NCBI GenBank assembly: GCA_036500205.1
Contig: DASYCK010000217.1
Span: 1 to 15,199 of the forward strand
Direction: 5' to 3'
DNA length: 15,199 nt
DNA from: DASYCK01 sp036500205
GTDB lineage: Bacteria > Myxococcota_A > Polyangia > Fen-1088
Made by a program: the position numbers and the translations under genes. The stretch's first letter is position 1. Each line of letters begins with the position of its first letter. This document shows, piece after piece, positions 1-8,927 of this stretch. The notes under the pieces were generated by a model. That model did no database searches. It was not told the origin of the DNA and was given only the letters and a program-made list of their open reading frames with translations.

Positions 1-1033
<1,033 letters not shown>

Positions 1034-1168
1034 GAAGGGGGCGTACGTTAGCATCTTCGCGAGAACGGAACGTCGGATGTCGACAGGACCCCTCGAATCG
1101 ACGTAAATAGGAACGATGAGCCGCGGTTTCGAGCGAACGAGGGCGATATCGTCGATGCGCGTGTGGTC

Positions 1169-2188
1169 ATGAAGAAGGCGCGGGTGTTGGTTCTGTTCGA
1201 CACGGACGACGCGCCCCCCGCGAACCAGGATTTCAGCAAGCACATCGAATCGGTCGACGAGGCCGAGTTCGACGTGGCGCGCGCCCTCATCGCACGCGGG
1301 CACGAGGTGCGCTGTCTGGGATTTCGCGACGACATCGATCAGCTGGTGGCGGGCCTGCGGGCGCAGCCGTGCGACGTGGTGTTCAACCTGTCCGAGCGGT
1401 TCCGGGGCGAATCGGCGCTGGATTACACGGTGGTGGCCATCCTCGACATGCTGGGGCTCCCCTTCACGGGGGCCACGACCGAGGGGTTGATGCTGGCCCG
1501 TGACAAGGCGCTCACCAAGAAGGTGCTCGCCTATCACGGCATCCTCATCCCGCACTTCATGGTCTGTGCGCTGGGCCAGCCCATCCAGCGGCCGAGCGAC
1601 CTGCGCTTCCCCCTCATCGTGAAGCCGCTCGACGAGGACGCGTCGGTGGGCATCGCCCAGTCCTCCGTGGTGCGCGATGACGAGGCGCTGAACAACCGCA
1701 TCCTGTTCATCCACGAGAAGATCGGCACCGACGCCATCGTCGAGGAGTTCATCGACGGCCGCGAGCTGTACGTCGGCGTCATCGGCAACGAGCGCCCCAA
1801 GGCGCTGCCCCCCATCGAGATGGTGTTCAAGAACGAGCCCAACGTCGAGGGGCGCATCGCCACGTTCAAGGCGAAGTGGAGCGTCAAGTACCGGGAGAGC
1901 CGCGGCATCGAGAACATGGTGGCGACCGATCTGTCGAAGAGCCTGATCCAGCGGCTGTCCGACGTGGCGGTGCGCACCTACAAGGCGGCGGGGCTGCGCG
2001 ACTACGGCCGCATCGACGTGCGGCTGGCCCACGACGAGGCGATCTACGTCGTCGAGGCGAACCCCAATCCCTACCTGGCCGACGGCGAGGATCTGGCCTG
2101 GGCGGCGGAGGAGGCCGGCTACCCCTATCAGGACCTGATCGAGAAGCTGGCCGAGATGGCGCTGGGCCGCGGCCGCAAGACCAGTTAA
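1169..2188 (+). CDS. D-Ala-D-Ala ligase-like ATP-grasp enzyme
   Basis: A 339-residue cytoplasmic protein with the ATP-grasp fold, which joins a carboxylate to an amine through an acyl-phosphate. Seen: a Rossmann-like N-terminus (ARVLVLFDTDD), the RDKALTKKVL segment at 111-120 found in D-alanine-D-alanine ligases, an ATP-binding lysine in IVKPLDED (K152) with the grasp loop just after it, EEFIDGREL at 192-200, GRIDVRL at 280-286 and metal-binding EANPNP at 296-301. In true Ddl enzymes the last motif is usually E-x-N with T-x-P-G rather than NPNP, so this is better called Ddl-like; the substrate is unknown. Both the ATG at 1169 and an in-frame GTG at 1163 are possible starts, and no good Shine-Dalgarno settles it. 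It converges with the response regulator gene, leaving nine bases between the stops. Confidence 0.9.
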   Translation: MKKARVLVLFDTDDAPPANQDFSKHIESVDEAEFDVARALIARGHEVRCLGFRDDIDQLVAGLRAQPCDVVFNLSERFRGESALDYTVVAILDMLGLPFTGATTEGLMLARDKALTKKVLAYHGILIPHFMVCALGQPIQRPSDLRFPLIVKPLDEDASVGIAQSSVVRDDEALNNRILFIHEKIGTDAIVEEFIDGRELYVGVIGNERPKALPPIEMVFKNEPNVEGRIATFKAKWSVKYRESRGIENMVATDLSKSLIQRLSDVAVRTYKAAGLRDYGRIDVRLAHDEAIYVVEANPNPYLADGEDLAWAAEEAGYPYQDLIEKLAEMALGRGRKTS

Positions 2189-2197
2189 GAAGACCGG

Positions 2198-2590
2198 CTA
2201 GTCACTTCCCGCTTTTGTCGGCGGGCGGGCCTGACAGTGGCGGTCGATGGTGGCCAGGAGGCGGCTCACGTCGACCGGCTTCTCGAGCGCGTCGCTGGCC
2301 CCGATCGAGCCGGCGATGCGTCGGATGTTTGGATCACCGCTGACCACGACCACCGGCAGCGCTCGCAGCGCCGGTGTGGCCATCATCATCGCCCGAAACC
2401 GCTGCGCGCTCATGCCCGGCGTGCGCAGGTCGAGCAGCACCAGGGCGGCCCGCTGTCCGGACAGCAACCACTCGATCGCCTCCTCGGGCAGCGTGAAGAC
2501 GGTCACGCCATGCCCCTCGTCGCGCAGCACCTCAGCCAGGGACTCGGCGAATTCCTCGTCGTCTTCGACCAACACGATGTCGCAAGCCAC
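2198..2590 (-). CDS. Single-domain response regulator (receiver domain only)
   Basis: A 130-residue CheY-like receiver that would be phosphorylated by a sensor histidine kinase. Seen: the acidic pocket E9-D10-D11 in IVLVEDDEEF, the phosphoacceptor D54 in VLLDLRTPG, S84 in VVVSGDP at the conserved Thr/Ser position, and K104 in EKPVD. Nothing but a short tail follows the receiver, so there is no DNA-binding or enzymatic output. The start is set at the GTG at 2590 because the receiver begins there. An in-frame ATG at 2674 would add 28 residues that look unlike a receiver N-terminus, and neither start has a convincing ribosome site. No histidine kinase lies in the window. It sits downstream of the 2712-3332 gene on the same strand and could be cotranscribed with it. 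Confidence 0.88.
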   Translation of the reverse strand: MACDIVLVEDDEEFAESLAEVLRDEGHGVTVFTLPEEAIEWLLSGQRAALVLLDLRTPGMSAQRFRAMMMATPALRALPVVVVSGDPNIRRIAGSIGASDALEKPVDVSRLLATIDRHCQARPPTKAGSD

Positions 2591-2711
2591 CTCACCGATC
2601 TGTATCGAAGGAGGAGAACCCGCAAGCTCGAATCGCGCGCCAGCTCGATGAACGTGCCGGCCGGCGACGATCATCGATGGGTCAGGCGCACGACGAACAG
2701 GGGCCTGGCGA

Positions 2712-3332
2712 CTAGCTTTCGCTGCGCTTCGAGGCCGGCCAGCGGTCGCCGCATCTTCCGGGCGCCACCACGGGGTGAACGTAGGATTCGATCGAGGGGT
2801 TCGTGCCGCCGCCTCCGCCTCCCAGCTGCTCGGCGCGGATCGCCGAGGCGCCCGGCTCGGTCACGACGATGAGCACGAAGGTGCGCCCCCCGGGACCGCC
2901 CACGGCGGCGGCGTTCATCAGCAGCTCGCGCGACTCGAGGACCAGCGGGGGCAGGCGCAACCGGGCCAGGTCGTCGCAGTCGGTGGCGAAGGTCCAGGCG
3001 TGGCGCCCCATCTCCTGGACGGCGCGGAGCCCCACCGCGTGGGCGGCGGTCGCCAGCGACTCGTCGCCGCGCGCCACCGCCACCACCCCCTTCAGCGCCG
3101 CCGGGCGAAGCTCGGGGACGATGCTGGCCTCGGGGAGGCCGCGGGCCTTGCGGTCGTGGGCGACGTGGTCGAGCACGAGCTGGGTCGAACCGTTGGTGGC
3201 GGGCTGCGGATCGTCCCGGGTGAACGTCTTTCCGAGACAGCCCAGGCCGGTGGTCATGGCCAGCCAGGCGCCCAGGGCGAGACAGAGCAGACGGGGCGAG
3301 CGCGCGTTCGGGGCGAAACGGGGGAGCTTCAT
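2712..3332 (-). CDS. Unknown exported protein, probable lipoprotein
   Basis: A 206-residue protein that I do not recognise. The N-terminus from the ATG at 3332 is a signal peptide: basic residues, then a hydrophobic run ending in TTGLGC, so Cys31 or so could be lipidated, although position -3 is Gly rather than the usual Leu. The mature part has repeated Ala- and Leu-rich helices, an RTFVLIVVTEPG strand and a glycine run (six Gly) followed by a polar tail. The pattern of an N-terminal helix, AATAHAVGL-like helices and a late hydrophobic strand faintly recalls CAP/SCP-like domains, but this is a weak impression. A longer reading from 3365 would put eleven residues before the signal peptide and is unlikely. 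It diverges from the PBP1A gene and precedes the response regulator on the same strand. Confidence 0.72.
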   Translation of the reverse strand: MKLPRFAPNARSPRLLCLALGAWLAMTTGLGCLGKTFTRDDPQPATNGSTQLVLDHVAHDRKARGLPEASIVPELRPAALKGVVAVARGDESLATAAHAVGLRAVQEMGRHAWTFATDCDDLARLRLPPLVLESRELLMNAAAVGGPGGRTFVLIVVTEPGASAIRAEQLGGGGGGTNPSIESYVHPVVAPGRCGDRWPASKRSES

Positions 3333-3443
3333 GAGGGCCGTCCAACATAGTTCCGGCCGGAACACCCCGCAAACGCGAGGGCGCGCCGAAGCTCCGGGCG
3401 TAATTCTTGAATGAGGGCGGGTGACCGCTACACTGAGGTTCGA

Positions 3444-5891
3444 ATGGCGACGCGTACGAGAGCGGGGCGCGACGGCGGCCGCTCGGGCAAGACGGGCGCC
3501 GATTCGTCATCGTCCCGAAGCGGGGGCAGAAAGTCTACCGTGGCACGTCTCCTTCGCGCGGCCGTTGGCCTCGGTCTTCTCGCCGTCGTGCTGGGGGGGG
3601 CGGGGCTGATCGGCCTGTTCGTCTACTTCGGCAACGACGCCCGCCTGCCCGCCGTCGAGTCGTTGCGGGACTACCGGCCCAAGCAGGTGACCCGGCTGCT
3701 CGACCGCAACGGCGCCGTGATCGCCGAGCTGGGCGCGGAGAAGCGTACGTTCGTCCCCTACGCCGAGATCCCCAAGATCCTCATCGACGCCGTCGTCTCC
3801 GCCGAGGACGCCGATTACTGGCACCACGACGGCCTCGACTACCGGGGCATGGTGCGCGCGTTCGTCGAGAACGTGCTGCGCGGCCGTACCGCGCAGGGGG
3901 GCTCGACGATCACGCAGCAGGTGATCAAGACGTTCCTGCTGACGCCCGAGCGAACCCTGCGCCGCAAGGTGCAGGAGATCATCCTGGCCCGCCGGCTGTC
4001 GCAGAAGCTGTCGAAGGAGCAGATCCTCGAGCTGTACCTGAACCAGATCTACTACGGTCACGGCCGCTACGGCTGCGAGGAGGCGGCGCGCTTCTTCTTC
4101 GGCAAGTCGGTGCGGCAGATCGACGTCGCCGAGGCGGCGCTGCTGGCCGGCCTGCCGCAGAGCCCCGAGCGGCTGTCGCCGCGCAAGCACCCCGAGGCCG
4201 CGAAGACGCGGCAGCGTTACGTGCTGGGGCAGCTGGTCGAACGCGGGTATCTCGATCGCGCCACCGCCGAGAAGCTGGCCAAGGCCCCCATCGTCATCTC
4301 GCGCGACACGGCCCCTTCGCCCGAGCTGGCGGCGGAGGCCGTCGACGAGGTGTCGCGCTGGTTGAACGAGCGCTTCCAGGATCAGCCGGTCGCCGAGCTG
4401 GGGCTGCGCGTGCAGACCACCATCGACGCCAAGCTGCAGGCGCAGGCACGCCAGGCGCTGGAGCACGGGCTGGAAGAGGTCGACGCCCGTCAGGGCTTTC
4501 GTGGTCCCGACGGACACGTGACCGGGAAGGCGCTCATCAAGCATCGCGCGGCGCTGGCGGTCTCGCGCGCCGGGAAGAATCCTCCGCAGATCTACGACGG
4601 CATCGTGGTGGCGACGGAGCGGAACCCCATGGACCCGCGCCTCGGCCAGCTCGTGGTCGACGTGGGCGGGCAGAGCGGCGTGGTCGATCTGTCGCTCGAG
4701 CCCCGCTACACGAAGGGGACGAAGCCGCTGCTCGATCGGTTCACCGAGGGGGATCTGGTGCGGGTGCGGCTCGCCCCCGATCGCGCACATCCGGACACCA
4801 AGATCGATCTGAAGAAGGTGAACCCGAACGCCGAGGGGCCGCTGCTGTCGCTGGCCCTCGACCTCGGGCCGCAGGCGGCGATGATCGTGATGAACCCGCT
4901 GACCAAGCAGATCCTGGCCGAGGTGGGCGGCTATGATTTTCGGCCGGGCGGCTTCAACCGGGCGGCGCGCGCCGTGCGCATCCCGGGATCGGCCTTCAAG
5001 CCGATCCTGTACGCGGCGGCGATCGAGTCGCGTCGGTTCACCGCCGCCTCGATCGTGAACGACGCGCCCGACGTCTACGACCGCTGGAAGCCGCAGAACT
5101 ACGAGAAGGAAGAGTTTCGTGGGCCGGTGCGGCTGCGCGTGGCGCTGGCGCATTCGATCAACACGGTCGCCATCAAGCTGCTGGAGCAGGTGGGGATCCC
5201 CGCCGTGAAGGGGATGGCGGGGCGGGTAGGGGTGACGTCCCCCATCGCCGACGACGTGGGGCTGGCGCTGGCGCTGGGCGCGACCACCGTCCATCCGCTG
5301 GAGATGGCGAACGCTTATTCGACGTTCGCGGCGGGCGGGCTGCGCGCCGATCCGGTGCTGGTGACGAAGGTGGGGGACGAGGTGATCTCGCCGGCGGCCC
5401 CCGTGGCGGCGATCTCGCCGGACGTCGCCTACGTGGTCGTGTCGCTCATGCGCAGCGTGATTCAGGAGGGGACGGCCGCGTCGGCGGCGGGGCGGTTGCG
5501 ACGGCCCGCCGCCGGAAAGACCGGCACGTCGAACGCCCTGCGGGACGCCTGGTTCATCGGCTTCACGCCCGAGCTGCTGGCGGCCGTGTGGGTCGGTTTC
5601 GACGATCAGAAAAAGCTGGGACGGGGCGAGGCGGGCGCGAAGACGGCGCTCCCCATCTGGACCGACTTCATGGTGAAGGCGCTGGCGGGGCAGCCGGTGC
5701 GCGACTTCGTGCAGCCGCCCGGGATCGTGGTGCAGCGGATCGACAAGGCCACGGGGCTGCTGCCCGCACCCGGGAAAGAGGCCGGCCCCGATGGCTTCGA
5801 CGAGGTGTTCCTCGACGGGACCGCGCCGACCGAGACGGCGCCCGCGGCGGGGCAGGACCAGACGGCCGACGAGCTTCTGCTAGGGCAGTGA
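3444..5891 (+). CDS. mrcA: Penicillin-binding protein 1A family: peptidoglycan glycosyltransferase and transpeptidase
   Basis: A class A PBP of 815 residues that polymerises lipid II and cross-links peptidoglycan on the outer face of the inner membrane. Seen in order: a basic cytoplasmic tail, a transmembrane helix at about 41-63, and a GT51 domain with EDADYWHHDG at 121-130 (catalytic E121; Tyr replaces the usual Phe). GGSTITQQ follows at 152-159, then the SKEQILELYLNQIYYG region at 190-205. An OB-like insert lies at about 380-445. The transpeptidase has SxxK as S516-A-F-K519, SxN as S571-I-N573 and KTG at 692-694, so both activities look intact. The ATG at 3444 is chosen because GAGG lies five bases upstream of it; an in-frame ATG at 3411 lacks this. 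The tail is rich in Thr, Ala and Pro. The symbol is given by family only. Confidence 0.96.
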   Translation: MATRTRAGRDGGRSGKTGADSSSSRSGGRKSTVARLLRAAVGLGLLAVVLGGAGLIGLFVYFGNDARLPAVESLRDYRPKQVTRLLDRNGAVIAELGAEKRTFVPYAEIPKILIDAVVSAEDADYWHHDGLDYRGMVRAFVENVLRGRTAQGGSTITQQVIKTFLLTPERTLRRKVQEIILARRLSQKLSKEQILELYLNQIYYGHGRYGCEEAARFFFGKSVRQIDVAEAALLAGLPQSPERLSPRKHPEAAKTRQRYVLGQLVERGYLDRATAEKLAKAPIVISRDTAPSPELAAEAVDEVSRWLNERFQDQPVAELGLRVQTTIDAKLQAQARQALEHGLEEVDARQGFRGPDGHVTGKALIKHRAALAVSRAGKNPPQIYDGIVVATERNPMDPRLGQLVVDVGGQSGVVDLSLEPRYTKGTKPLLDRFTEGDLVRVRLAPDRAHPDTKIDLKKVNPNAEGPLLSLALDLGPQAAMIVMNPLTKQILAEVGGYDFRPGGFNRAARAVRIPGSAFKPILYAAAIESRRFTAASIVNDAPDVYDRWKPQNYEKEEFRGPVRLRVALAHSINTVAIKLLEQVGIPAVKGMAGRVGVTSPIADDVGLALALGATTVHPLEMANAYSTFAAGGLRADPVLVTKVGDEVISPAAPVAAISPDVAYVVVSLMRSVIQEGTAASAAGRLRRPAAGKTGTSNALRDAWFIGFTPELLAAVWVGFDDQKKLGRGEAGAKTALPIWTDFMVKALAGQPVRDFVQPPGIVVQRIDKATGLLPAPGKEAGPDGFDEVFLDGTAPTETAPAAGQDQTADELLLGQ

Positions 5892-5892
5892 C

Positions 5893-5915
5893 TTCGCCGC
5901 CGTGCGGCGGCCGAA
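5893..5915 (+). terminator. Hairpin just after the PBP1A stop, possible terminator
   Basis: Two bases after the PBP1A stop codon lies GCCGCC, loop GTGC, GGCGGC (5896-5911), extended by TTC/GAA pairing across one bulged C. There is no immediate U-tract; a T-rich stretch comes only about 15-20 bases later (TTATTTTG). The position fits a terminator for the PBP1A transcript, but GC-rich inverted repeats arise easily in this genome. Confidence 0.4.
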
Positions 5916-5939
5916 ATCGGCCGACCATTGATTATTTTG

Positions 5940-6107
5940 ATGGTGAACTTCTACAGCACCACAACCATCAAGACGCCGTACAGCGTGAAGCTCACCAACA
6001 GCGCGGGCGCCTCACGCGCGATGACGGACATGCAGACGGAGGGCGGCTGCAACTCCTGCCACACGGAGACTGGCCTGAATGGGTCCCCTGGACGCGTGAC
6101 TGCGCCG
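5940..6107 (+). pseudogene. C-terminal remnant of a c-type heme (CxxCH) protein
   Basis: The plus strand in the frame of the PBP1A gene, past its stop, reads VNFYSTTTIKTPYSVKL, then a stretch ending in GGCNSCHTETGLNGSPGRV. The CNSCH at 6048-6062 is a c-type heme attachment motif, and C-N-x-C-H-T followed by N-G-x-P-G-R near the end resembles the C-terminal tails of some secreted deltaproteobacterial heme proteins as I remember them. There is no signal peptide, ribosome site or upstream coding part. Where such a tail would be expected to stop, after TAP, the codon at 6108-6110 is TGG, one base from TGA or TAG, and the frame runs on to 6347 opposite the HipA-like gene. I read it as a relic, not a working gene. 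An alternative is a short uncharacterised CDS of up to 139 codons from 5928. Confidence 0.45.
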
Positions 6108-6115
6108 TGGCGCCT

Positions 6116-7219
6116 TCAGCGTACGGTGGCCAGCCACTTCTCCTTGAAGTCTGCTCCGATGCCGTCGTCGCCTTCGACAGCAACGATCATGGCTTCGACC
6201 AACTTTCGGGTCTCCGGATCGGGTTCCGGGTTGTGCTGGACGAGGCGATCGGGAAGTTCGTCATGCCGGGGCGCAAACGCCATGGGGACGACGTCGTACG
6301 CTGGCGCCAGGGTGGTCCTGCCGTCGTCGCCGATGAGCAACCCGTAGTTGCCGAGGTGCGTATCGCTGTTGCCGATCGCGGCGGAGAATGCGTGAATGCG
6401 CGCGAAACGGACGGCCTCCCCGGCGTCGATCACGGCATCGCTGACGAGTCGCCCGATCACCGAGGCAGGCCCGGTAGCCTCGCCGTATCGCCCCAGTCCC
6501 AGATAAAAGAGGGTGACGTGTCCGATCCGTCCGCCTGCCGTGCGATCGAAGCGGTCGATTTCGAGGAACCCGCGTCCACCTTGTTCGAGATAGCGCGCGT
6601 CCACTGCGGCTATCCCGGCGCCGGACAGGATCGCGGCGGCATGCGCCTCCATGCGAAGCAGGTCTGCCCAGCGACGCCCCGCTTCGCTCTCCAGCGGCGG
6701 CGTGAACTTCACGATCAGCCCTTGGCCATCTCGAAGGCGCAACGCGAATTTCGGCCGCGAACCACCGACCGACGAGCCCACCTGTTCGCTCAAGACCTGA
6801 TCGACGAACGTGGGATAGTGGCGAACCGCCTCCTCGCGATCTGGTCCCGGTTGGCGCGGAGGCGTGAAGATCTCCAGATATCGCTGATAGCTTTCTTCGC
6901 CCACGATGAGATTTCCCGCGAGGTCGTGGCCGCGGCGAGAGATCGCCGCCAGCACCTGTCCCGCCGACCAAGCCGAGCGCACGGGGGGAAGGCCGAGCGC
7001 CGGGTACCAACCGGCGAACCGCGAGGCCAGAAACCCATCCGGCGCGATTTCGTCGAACACCCAAGGTAGGTCGCCCTCCACTGGGTGGATCCCCGCGTCG
7101 GCGAGGGGGAACCCCGCGCGCTCGATCTCGAGAACGTGTGCATCAGGGCGCCAGTACCCGAGAACGTCGACCGTTCCGTTCCGGCGTACCCGGCGGATGA
7201 TTACGTCTTCGAACGGCAC
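6116..7219 (-). CDS. HipA-like serine/threonine kinase, YjjJ (HipH) type
   Basis: A 367-residue protein of the HipA kinase family, whose best-known members are toxins that phosphorylate a translation factor. Seen: an N-terminal region with LPWVFDEIAPDGFLASRFA followed by GHDLAGNLIVGEES, typical of the HipA N-lobe; GGSRPKFAL at 152-160 as phosphate-binding loop; LIVKF with K171; and R-M-E-A-H-A-A at about 189-195. FLEIDRFDR comes next, then the catalytic loop IGNSDTHLGN (N284, D286) and APAYDVVPM (D309). The catalytic residues are present, so it should be active. It lacks the N-terminal helix-turn-helix that E. coli YjjJ carries, and no HipB-like antitoxin gene lies beside it. The GTG at 7219 is the best in-frame start, but its ribosome site is poor (see 7201-7243). 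GC content looks somewhat lower than in neighbours (about 60% in one line counted by hand). Confidence 0.87.
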   Translation of the reverse strand: MPFEDVIIRRVRRNGTVDVLGYWRPDAHVLEIERAGFPLADAGIHPVEGDLPWVFDEIAPDGFLASRFAGWYPALGLPPVRSAWSAGQVLAAISRRGHDLAGNLIVGEESYQRYLEIFTPPRQPGPDREEAVRHYPTFVDQVLSEQVGSSVGGSRPKFALRLRDGQGLIVKFTPPLESEAGRRWADLLRMEAHAAAILSGAGIAAVDARYLEQGGRGFLEIDRFDRTAGGRIGHVTLFYLGLGRYGEATGPASVIGRLVSDAVIDAGEAVRFARIHAFSAAIGNSDTHLGNYGLLIGDDGRTTLAPAYDVVPMAFAPRHDELPDRLVQHNPEPDPETRKLVEAMIVAVEGDDGIGADFKEKWLATVR

Positions 7220-7243
7220 GTCTCCATCATCGCATACCTCCCC
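7201..7243 (-). promoter_or_regulatory. Strong ribosome site with out-of-frame ATGs at the HipA-like start
   Basis: On the minus strand, GGGGAGG at 7243-7237 is followed six bases later by two ATGs (7230 and 7227). These open a nine-codon frame (MMETCRSKT, stop 7203-7201) that is out of frame with the HipA-like protein and overlaps its likely GTG start at 7219. The HipA frame itself has only GGAG two bases from that GTG. This is either an upstream ORF that affects translation or a one-base frameshift at the 5' end of the gene. Confidence 0.45.
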
Positions 7244-7329
7244 GTCCGTGGCCGCCGCGCCCGGAACGGGAATAGGTGATCCGTTGCCGGGCCACGCTCG
7301 ACCACGGGGCGCGCCGCGACGACCGCGCG

Positions 7330-8916
7330 CTACTTGATGGGCGTCGCGCGCAGCGACGCCTTGCCGTCCTTCACGTAGACCGTGAAGCGGACGGTGCGGC
7401 AGTCGTGCTTGGCCATGAGGGCGGCGCGGTTGTCGTGCAGGCGCTGGCTGAACTTCTCCACGGTCAGGCCGGACGTCGATTCTCCGCACTGCTTCTTCGT
7501 GGCGATGAACTGCTCGTAGACCTCGCGGATGTGCGCGTCTTCTTCGACGGCCGGATCGACGGGAGCGGACTGTTGCGGGGCCGGAAACGACGGCGGCGCC
7601 GGGAAAGACGGCGGCGGCGCCTGCGGCTCGTCGGCCGGTGGCGCGAACGACGGCGGCGGAGGGGCGCCCAGGCCCGGAATTAGCGGCGGGCCCGACGGGC
7701 GCGGCGCCTGCGAGAAGTGCGACTCCGCCGCGAACGCGCTCCCCGCCTCGGGGGCGTCAGCCCCCATCGAGCCTCCGCCCAGCGGATGCGCGCCCGACAG
7801 GGCCAGCGAGACGTGCTCGAGCGCGGCGTTGATGTCGCGGGCGATGCCGCCGAACCCACCACCGTACTTGTGGTCGTCCAGCTTCGCGCCGTCGAGGCGG
7901 ATCAGCGCGCGCAGCTCGGCGCGCATGCGCCTGATCGGTCCCTCGACCTCGATCCGTTGCAGCAGCAGCCCGATGGCCACGATGCCCAGCATGGTCAGCA
8001 GCAGCGGAATCCACGGGAAGCTGCCCCACTTCAGATCGCGCGCCGACGTGCTGGCCAGCAACGAGCGGACATCGGCGTGCACCGGCTTCTTCCCGATCAG
8101 CACGTAGTAGGCCTTCTGCAGGCCGGCCTGACCGGGGAACGGCGCCGCCACGGCCAGATAGGTGTCGCTGCCCACCTCGATGGGGAGCGCGGGCGTGCGC
8201 TTCAGGTTCGCGATGTCGCTGTGATGCTGCTCGACCATGTCGGGCAGCCCCGACAGCACCTCGGACGGCAAGGTCGAGGCGATGACCTTGCCCCGCAGCA
8301 TCAACGCCACGTCGACGTCGAGGTTCTTTTTCAGGCGCTCCGCGAACTGATCGCCCGTCTCGGCGCCCACGTACAGCGCGCCCACGATGCGGTCGCGACT
8401 CTTCGACAGTACCGGCGCGCCCGCGACCCGCAGCAACTTGCCGCCAGCGCCCCACACGTCGTCCGACAGGAAGCCGCGCAGGGCATCATCGACCAGCTCG
8501 GCCCCACCGATGTTCTCGCCGAAGCTCTTGTCCTCGTCGCCCACCCGGGCGACCACCCGGCCAGTGGCGTCGAGGGCGACGATGGTGGCGATCCCGGCGC
8601 CCGCCAGATCCGGCAGCAGGGCCTGGATGCGGACCTGCACCGTGCGGTGCTGCACCCCCAGCTCGCCGCTGCCGCGCGACGCGCTGTCGAGCGCCTCGGC
8701 CAGCACGGCGTCGCGGCCCAGCCGGGCCACCCGGTCGATCCACTTGTGGGCGTCGACCTTCAGCATCTGCTCGGTGGCGTACTGCGCCCGATCGAGCCGC
8801 TGCCCCTCGGCCTCTTCGAGCTTTTGCACCATCGGTCGAGGCGCGGTCAAGGCGATCGACAGCGCGACACCCGCGAACAGCGCCACCAGGATGAACCAGA
8901 TCTTGGAAAGAAACAT
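7330..8916 (-). CDS. MXAN_5187-type membrane protein with extracytoplasmic sensor-like region
   Basis: A 528-residue inner-membrane protein, recognised from memory as the MXAN_5187 type of myxobacteria; its function is not established. Seen: an N-terminal transmembrane helix (about 5-25); a region of roughly 270 residues outside the cytoplasm with Cache/PAS-like strands (GIATIVALDATGRVVAR at 108-124, RIVGALYVGAE at 176-186); and a second transmembrane helix at about 302-320 followed by a HAMP-like helix (GPIRRMRAELRALI). A Pro/Ala/Gly-rich linker spans about 380-455. The compact C-terminal domain at about 460-528 has HIREVYEQFIATKKQCGE and VRFTVYVKDGKASLRATP. There is no kinase, cyclase or methyl-accepting domain, so how a signal would be passed on is unclear. 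GGAG lies five bases before the ATG. It starts 11 bases after the cupredoxin-like gene and is surely cotranscribed with it. Confidence 0.88.
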   Translation of the reverse strand: MFLSKIWFILVALFAGVALSIALTAPRPMVQKLEEAEGQRLDRAQYATEQMLKVDAHKWIDRVARLGRDAVLAEALDSASRGSGELGVQHRTVQVRIQALLPDLAGAGIATIVALDATGRVVARVGDEDKSFGENIGGAELVDDALRGFLSDDVWGAGGKLLRVAGAPVLSKSRDRIVGALYVGAETGDQFAERLKKNLDVDVALMLRGKVIASTLPSEVLSGLPDMVEQHHSDIANLKRTPALPIEVGSDTYLAVAAPFPGQAGLQKAYYVLIGKKPVHADVRSLLASTSARDLKWGSFPWIPLLLTMLGIVAIGLLLQRIEVEGPIRRMRAELRALIRLDGAKLDDHKYGGGFGGIARDINAALEHVSLALSGAHPLGGGSMGADAPEAGSAFAAESHFSQAPRPSGPPLIPGLGAPPPPSFAPPADEPQAPPPSFPAPPSFPAPQQSAPVDPAVEEDAHIREVYEQFIATKKQCGESTSGLTVEKFSQRLHDNRAALMAKHDCRTVRFTVYVKDGKASLRATPIK

Positions 8917-8927
8917 GGGGGCTCCGG

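Noticed and set aside
3507..5294. A 595-codon minus-strand open frame opposite the PBP1A gene
   Set aside because: The plus strand carries every PBP1A motif; the opposite frame is His/Arg/Leu-rich without any domain and reflects high third-position GC.
7220..7489. N-terminal extension of the HipA-like protein up to 7489, which might have supplied the missing helix-turn-helix
   Set aside because: The extra 90 residues are Arg/Gly/Pro-rich with no helix-turn-helix pattern and overlap the end of the MXAN_5187-type gene in another frame.
7770..8900. Methyl-accepting chemotaxis or histidine kinase assignment for the MXAN_5187-type gene
   Set aside because: Despite a Cache-like region, two membrane helices and a HAMP-like helix, there is no MCP hairpin motif, no H-box and no ATPase motif.
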